Of a DNA stretch of 64,000 nucleotides, positions 59,176 to 64,000 are shown one piece after another. Every line of letters starts with the position of its first letter. The first letter of the stretch is position 1. The position numbers and the translations under genes were made by a program. Under the pieces are notes generated by a model, which saw only the letters and a list, made by a program, of their open reading frames with translations, was not told the DNA's origin and searched no databases. The stretch spans positions 6,197-70,196 of the forward strand of contig DASQZT010000234.1 in assembly GCA_035638575.1 (NCBI GenBank). Direction: 5' to 3'. The stretch is from DASQZT01 sp035638575 (lineage in GTDB: Bacteria; Acidobacteriota; Terriglobia; Bryobacterales; Bryobacteraceae).

Positions 59176-59244
59176 GATTCTCCATTGTAGCGGGTGGTCC
59201 GCGGGGATTCGACGGGTCGCCGCGATTTGGGGCAGGCACTACCA

Positions 59245-62200
59245 TCACGGCGCTACTATCACCGTGATCGGATTGGAAGTGCCGGAGAGCGAGGCACTCG
59301 CCACATCAGTCACCCAGATGGTGCTGAATGCGTAGCCGCCTCGTGCGGCGGGGGCAGCGCTGATGGCGGCGAGCGTCGCCTGGAACGTGCCGGCGCCGCT
59401 GGTGAGGGCGGCGTTGGCCGGCAGGATGGCCGAGCCGTCGCTGCTGGTGAAGTGCACCGGGCCGGTGTAACCGGCGACCGTGTTGTTGTTGGCATCGAGC
59501 GCCGTCACCGTGAAGCTGAACGCGATACCCGAGGTGACCACGGCCGGGGCTGCGATGGCAAAGTGCGTGGCCGGCAGCATGGCCACCAGGATTGGATTGG
59601 ACGTGCCGGTAATCGAACTGGCGACGGTATCGGTCGCGCTGATGGACTGGCTTCCGACGGTGGCGAGCGTCGCCGGGAAGCTGCCTGCTCCGTTGGTCAG
59701 CGTCGAGTTGGACGGCAGGGTCGCCGCACCGTCGCTGCTGGTGAAGTGCACGGCGCCGGCGTAACCTGTGGCCGTGTTGTTGAATTGATCGAGCGCGGTC
59801 ACCGTGAAGGTGAACGCTACTCCGGGACTTGCCGAGGCAGGCGCTATGACTCGCAGACGAGTGGCCGGCCCCGCGGCCACCGCAATGGCGGCCGATGTGC
59901 CGGCAATCGAACCAGTCACGGTATCTGTGGCGGTGATGGTTTGGCTTCCCACAGTGACGAGGGTCGCCGGGAACGTCCCGGCCCCGTTGGTGAGGGTGGC
60001 GTTGGACGGCAGGGTCGCCGCGGTGTCGCTGCTGGTGAAGTGCACCGTGCCGGTGTAGCCGCTCACGGTGTTGTTACTGGAATCTTTCACCGTCACGGTG
60101 ACGTTGACGGGCGTTCCGGCGGTGGCCGTAGCGGGGGCGGAGACCACCAGGTGAACCCCCGCCTGAAGGGCCACGATGATCCCGGCTGAAGTCCCCGTGA
60201 TGGAACCATTCCCCGCATCCGTCGCGGTGATGGTGAACCCTGGAGTAACGCCGCGGTTGCTGTTCGTGGTAGGTGTGTTCAACGTGGCCGAGAAGCTTCC
60301 GGCCCCGTTGGACAGGGTGGCGTTAGCCGGCAGAACGGCAGCGCCGTCGCTGCTGGTAAAATGCACCGGGCCGGTGTAACCGGCGGCCGGGTTGTTGCTG
60401 GCGCCGAGCGCCGTCACGGTGAAGTTGAAGGCGATCCCCGCGGTAGCCGATGACGGCGCCGTCACCTGGAGGTGAGTGACGGGCACGGTTGCCACGGCGA
60501 TCGCGCCGGAGGCGCCGGTAATCGCCCCGGTCACCGTGTCGGTCGCGGTGATGGTCTGGCCTCCGACAGTCGCCAGGGTCGCCGGGAAGCTGCCTGCTCC
60601 GTTGGTCAGCGTCGAGTTGGGCGGCAGGGTCGCCGCGGCGTCGCTGCTGGTGAAGTGCACGGCGCCGGCGTAACCGGTGGCCGTATTGTTGAATTGATCG
60701 AGCGCGGTCACCGTGAAGTTGAACGCGGCTCCGGGAGTTGCCGAAGTTGGCGCCGTGACCTTCAGATGAGTGGCCGGACCCGCGGTCACCGCAATGGCGG
60801 CGGACGTTCCGGCAATCGAGCCGGTCACGGTATCGGTGGCCGTAATGGTTTGGCTTCCTGCGGTGGCTAGCGTCGTCTGAAACGTTCCGACTCCGTTAGT
60901 CAATGTTGGGTTGGCCGGCAGGATCGCGGCGGCGTCGCTGCTGGTTGGGTGCACGGCGCCGGCGTATCCGGTCACGGTGTTGTTGCCGCTGTCCTTCACC
61001 GTCACGGTGACGTTGATCGGCGTCCCAGCTGTGGCCGTGGCGGGGGCGGAGACCACCAGGTGAATTCCGGCCTGGAAGGACAAGACGATCAGGGCGGAAG
61101 TTCCCGTGATGGAAGCGTTCCCCGCATCCGCCGCTGTAATGGTGAATCCCGGGCTGCTGCCGCGGCCGGTGTTGGAGAGCGCTGCCGAGAGTGTGGCCGC
61201 GAAGGTTCCCGTACCGTTGGTCAGGGTGGCGTTGGCCGGCACGACCACGGAGGGGTCGCTGCTGGTGAAGTGCACGGCGCCGGTGTAACCTGTGGCGGTG
61301 TTGTTGAATTGATCGAGCGCCGTGACGGTGAAGTTGAACGACATGCCGATGGTTGCCGATGAGGGCGCCGCGACGGTGAAGTGAGCCGCCGGTCCGGGAG
61401 TGATGGTCACACTGGCGGAGGCCGTCCCACCAGCGCCGCTCTCGGTCGAAGTCACATTCCCGGTGGTGTTGTTCTTTTGCCCAATGCTGGTACCGGTCAC
61501 ATTCACCGAGAAAGCACACGTGCCGTTGGCGGCGAGGATGCCGCCGGACAGGCTCACGGCGCCGCCGCCCGGCGCCGCGGTGATGGTTCCGCCGCCACAA
61601 GCGCCGGTCACGGCGTTCGGGGTGGCCACCAGCAGGCCGCTCGGAAGGTTGTCGGTAAAGCCGACTCCGGTCAGCGCAAACGCCGTGTTCGGGTTGGTGA
61701 TGGTGAAGGTCAGGCTGGTGGCCGCGCCGGCGGCGAAACTGGCAGAGCCAAACGCCTTGACCATCGCCGGCGGCGACGCCACCGTGAGGCTGGCGCTGGA
61801 GGTGTTTCCGGTTCCGCCCTCGTTGGAAGTAATGGTGACGGAATTGTTCTTCACTCCGGTGGCCGTCCCAGTGACGTTCACCGAGAAGGTGCACGAGCTA
61901 CCGGCCGCGATGGCCGCGCCCGACAGGCCGATGAAGGTAGCGCCCGCGTTGGCGGTGATCGAGCCGCCGCCGCACGAGCCGGTCACGACGGCCGGCGTCG
62001 CTACCACCAGCCCGGACGGCAGGTTGTCGGTAAAGCCGACTCCGGTCATGGACGCGTTGCCCACCGGATCGGTGATCGTATAGCCGAGCGACGTAGTTCC
62101 ATTCAACGAAATGGCCGCAGCGCCGAATGACGCGGCGATGTTGAGCGGGGCCACGATGGTGGTGGTGTCGTTGGCGGTGTCGTTGGCGGCATTCAATTCA

Positions 62201-64000
62201 CCGCCGCCCGAGACCACCGCCTGGTTGATCACGCTGGTCGCGAGGCCGGTTCCCACGGTCACAGTCACGGTGATGGGCTCGTAGCTGGAACCCGGGGACA
62301 ACGCGTCGCTCCTCGAACAGGTGTGCGAGGGCACATCGCAGGTTGTCCAGTTGGTTCCGCCCATTCCGGTGATGGTCAGGCCGGCGGGCGGGTTATCGAC
62401 GACCGTCACGGCGCCCGCGGTGGGAGCGTGGCCCGCCAGGTTGGTCACCGTAATCGAATAGGTGTCGCCGGCCTCGCCCTGCTTGAAGCTGCCGGAGTGA
62501 GTCTTGGTTACGGTGAGATCGGCGGCCTGTGTCACGGTGGTCGAATCGGTGGCGGTGTCGTTGTTCGGCGTGTTGTCCCCGCTGCCGGAGACCGCGGCCG
62601 TGTTGGTGGCTGGACTGGTGGCAGTGGCCGCCACATTGACCGTGAGCGTGATGGACGGAAAGTCGCTGCCGCTCGCAATCGCCGCCGTGGAGGTGCAGAC
62701 GAGGGTCGCAGATCCGGTGGCGGGGAACGAGTTGGACGTGCAGTTCCAGCCGGCGCCGGTCATGGCCGTGGCGGTGAGGCCGGCGGGCAGGGTGTCGCTT
62801 ACGGTCACCGTGCCCGAGGTGGAGCCCGGCCCGTTGTTGTGGACGGTGATGGTGTAGGTGTCGCCCGTATCGCCCTGCCGGAAATTGGCAGGGTTGTGGG
62901 TGTTAGAGATGGAAAGATCGGTCGGAACGAGGGCGAACGTGAGACACCAGCCGCCATCGAGGCCGCCGCCATCGGCGTGGGTGTTCTGATTGAAGTACAG
63001 GCTCCACAGGCCGTTGGCGCTGGTGGCGCCGTAAACGCTGGTAAAGGTCGACGAGCCGCTGGTGCCCGCGTAATTGTAGGGGCCGCCGGGGAGGGTATAG
63101 AATCCGCTGGCGGTAAAGGCATCGTTCGAGGAGTAACTGGTGGGCTTCCAGGGGCCCCCGCTCCCGGGCTGGCCATTGCCTAGGGGCACATAAGCCCAGG
63201 AGCCGTCCTCGACCGTCAAATCGAATTTCCCCGTCGCGGTGGTACCGCCGGTGGCCGAGAAGAAGTCCAATGTATTGGAGTTCGCCGCTCCCGGCCCGAC
63301 CAGCAACGACAGGAGGTTGACGGGACTGGGGTGATGAAAGCCTCCGAGTGTCAGGGTGATCGAGCTGATGGGCACGGACAGCCCGGAAACGAATATATTC
63401 GAGGGATTGGGGAAGGCGGGACCAATATTGTTCGACCCGCCGGAGCCGGCGGGAATGGTGACCGCGCCGGGGTTGCAGAACGTGACGGGGTTGGCGCCCG
63501 ATGCCGTGGACGGGTTGTCGACGCGCTGGAGGATGGTTCCGGACTCCTCGTTGGTGTTGAAGGCGGCCTGAATGGTGTGATCGCCCTCGTGCAGGGTATT
63601 GGGGCCGGCGCCGGTGGTGACCGTGATGGCGGCCTGTCCCTGGGAGTTCAGGCTGACGGCTCCGCTAGGAGATGCACCGGCGACCGCGGATCCATTCTCG
63701 GTGAAAGTCACGCTGCCTGAGGTCACGGGATTGCCGGCCTGAGTGACGGCGGCGGTAATGGTCAGAGGTTGTCCGGCCAGGTTCGGATTCGCGCTGGACG
63801 TAACGGTTAGCGCCGGGCCGTTGAGGATCGAACTAGGCCCGCTCGTTCCGCTGCCGTTCACCGTGCCTGAGTAGTTGAAGACCGAGGTAGAGTTGGCCGA
63901 GCCAGGGCTGCCGAACTGGGGGCCGATACCGCCGAGGCCGCCGGCCCCGCCAACCGCGGTCGATCCGGTGGCAGCGGCATTGACGGTGGTCAAGGACCCG
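59245..64000 (-). CDS. Giant Ig-like-repeat surface protein, 5' end outside window
   Basis: At least 1585 residues visible. From the N-terminal side: an Ig-like module (LTVTSSANPNLAGQPLTITA), a P-domain-like region with FCNPGAVTIPAGSGGSN and GLWSLYFNQN, two DUF11-type modules (DLSISNTHNPANFRQGDTGD; DLTVTKTHSGSFKQGEAGD), two modules of the VGFTDNLPSGL..ATP type, then seven Ig-like repeats of about 98-107 residues with the core TGYxGxVHFTSSD. No sortase or PEP-CTERM signal at the C-terminus. Probably an exported adhesin or surface protein; the start, signal peptide and possible anchor are outside the window. Confidence 0.85.
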   Translation of the reverse strand, partial: GSLTTVNAAATGSTAVGGAGGLGGIGPQFGSPGSANSTSVFNYSGTVNGSGTSGPSSILNGPALTVTSSANPNLAGQPLTITAAVTQAGNPVTSGSVTFTENGSAVAGASPSGAVSLNSQGQAAITVTTGAGPNTLHEGDHTIQAAFNTNEESGTILQRVDNPSTASGANPVTFCNPGAVTIPAGSGGSNNIGPAFPNPSNIFVSGLSVPISSITLTLGGFHHPSPVNLLSLLVGPGAANSNTLDFFSATGGTTATGKFDLTVEDGSWAYVPLGNGQPGSGGPWKPTSYSSNDAFTASGFYTLPGGPYNYAGTSGSSTFTSVYGATSANGLWSLYFNQNTHADGGGLDGGWCLTFALVPTDLSISNTHNPANFRQGDTGDTYTITVHNNGPGSTSGTVTVSDTLPAGLTATAMTGAGWNCTSNSFPATGSATLVCTSTAAIASGSDFPSITLTVNVAATATSPATNTAAVSGSGDNTPNNDTATDSTTVTQAADLTVTKTHSGSFKQGEAGDTYSITVTNLAGHAPTAGAVTVVDNPPAGLTITGMGGTNWTTCDVPSHTCSRSDALSPGSSYEPITVTVTVGTGLATSVINQAVVSGGGELNAANDTANDTTTIVAPLNIAASFGAAAISLNGTTSLGYTITDPVGNASMTGVGFTDNLPSGLVVATPAVVTGSCGGGSITANAGATFIGLSGAAIAAGSSCTFSVNVTGTATGVKNNSVTITSNEGGTGNTSSASLTVASPPAMVKAFGSASFAAGAATSLTFTITNPNTAFALTGVGFTDNLPSGLLVATPNAVTGACGGGTITAAPGGGAVSLSGGILAANGTCAFSVNVTGTSIGQKNNTTGNVTSTESGAGGTASASVTITPGPAAHFTVAAPSSATIGMSFNFTVTALDQFNNTATGYTGAVHFTSSDPSVVVPANATLTNGTGTFAATLSAALSNTGRGSSPGFTITAADAGNASITGTSALIVLSFQAGIHLVVSAPATATAGTPINVTVTVKDSGNNTVTGYAGAVHPTSSDAAAILPANPTLTNGVGTFQTTLATAGSQTITATDTVTGSIAGTSAAIAVTAGPATHLKVTAPTSATPGAAFNFTVTALDQFNNTATGYAGAVHFTSSDAAATLPPNSTLTNGAGSFPATLATVGGQTITATDTVTGAITGASGAIAVATVPVTHLQVTAPSSATAGIAFNFTVTALGASNNPAAGYTGPVHFTSSDGAAVLPANATLSNGAGSFSATLNTPTTNSNRGVTPGFTITATDAGNGSITGTSAGIIVALQAGVHLVVSAPATATAGTPVNVTVTVKDSSNNTVSGYTGTVHFTSSDTAATLPSNATLTNGAGTFPATLVTVGSQTITATDTVTGSIAGTSAAIAVAAGPATRLRVIAPASASPGVAFTFTVTALDQFNNTATGYAGAVHFTSSDGAATLPSNSTLTNGAGSFPATLATVGSQSISATDTVASSITGTSNPILVAMLPATHFAIAAPAVVTSGIAFSFTVTALDANNNTVAGYTGPVHFTSSDGSAILPANAALTSGAGTFQATLAAISAAPAARGGYAFSTIWVTDVASASLSGTSNPITVIVAP
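59248..61395 (-). repeat. Seven tandem Ig-like repeats in an ABC-ABC-A order
   Basis: The repeats inside the giant gene fall into three kinds. A (1, 4 and 7): a longer loop, PGFTITAADAGNASITG in 1 and PGFTITATDAGNGSITG in 4, degenerate in 7. B (2, 5): HLVVSAPATATAGTP.NVTV. C (3, 6): FTVTALDQFNNTATGYAGAV. The same landmark (gaccaccag) recurs at 60142 and 61051, a distance of 909 bases or 303 codons, so a three-repeat block was duplicated. Confidence 0.85.

Noticed and set aside
59248..61395. CRISPR-like array because of regularly spaced repeats
   Set aside because: Repeat units are about 300 bases, in frame and translated as Ig-like domains.

Overview
This is a G+C-rich chromosomal window that looks like an Acidobacteriota of the Solibacter/Bryobacter type. 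The indicators are four intact and one decayed Oar-like TonB-dependent-receptor-type proteins with carboxypeptidase-regulatory N-termini, an ADOP-type duplicated MacB-like permease, an NHL-propeller protein ending in a domain resembling the Solibacter C-terminal family TIGR03437, an ASPIC/UnbV-TPR pair, and many Ser/Thr kinases fused to TPR or propeller modules. All names come from reading motifs by eye; no database search was run.

Left part (1-15.5 kb): the end of coaE overlapping folD (minus); a plus-strand group of two related acetoacetate-decarboxylase-fold-like proteins on either side of a 1275-residue kinase-ATPase-TPR protein; a decayed Oar-like gene; a hybrid histidine kinase with a beta-propeller sensor; a kinase-propeller protein; a complete antitoxin/VapC-like pair; and a small NTF2-like secreted protein.

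15.5-27.4 kb (minus): a tightly packed four-gene unit (gaps of 12, 28 and 7 bases) in the order Oar-like receptor, FAD-dependent oxidoreductase, TIR-transmembrane-beta-sandwich protein, second Oar-like receptor with an unusual N-terminus. A SAM methyltransferase with a good, apparently leaderless promoter lies upstream. I regard this unit as the strongest candidate for an undescribed system.

27.4-50.1 kb: a divergent TPR/UnbV pair over a symmetric -10 element, secreted acidobacterial-type proteins, two further Oar-like receptors, the ADOP permease, a relic of a GxxExxY-family gene, an NHL-TIGR03437 protein and a Sel1-repeat protein.

50.3-64 kb: a broken vapBC-type locus (antitoxin intact, toxin truncated), a secreted metallo-beta-lactamase-fold protein, a polyprenyl diphosphate synthase, a kinase-TolB-TPR protein, a translationally coupled larC-metG-tatD operon with 4-base overlaps, and the 3' part of a giant Ig-like-repeat surface protein with a higher-order ABC-ABC-A repeat structure. 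A modular palindromic intergenic repeat occurs at three places (26.3, 27.4 and 52.9 kb). No tRNA, rRNA, CRISPR array, prophage or intact insertion sequence was seen.
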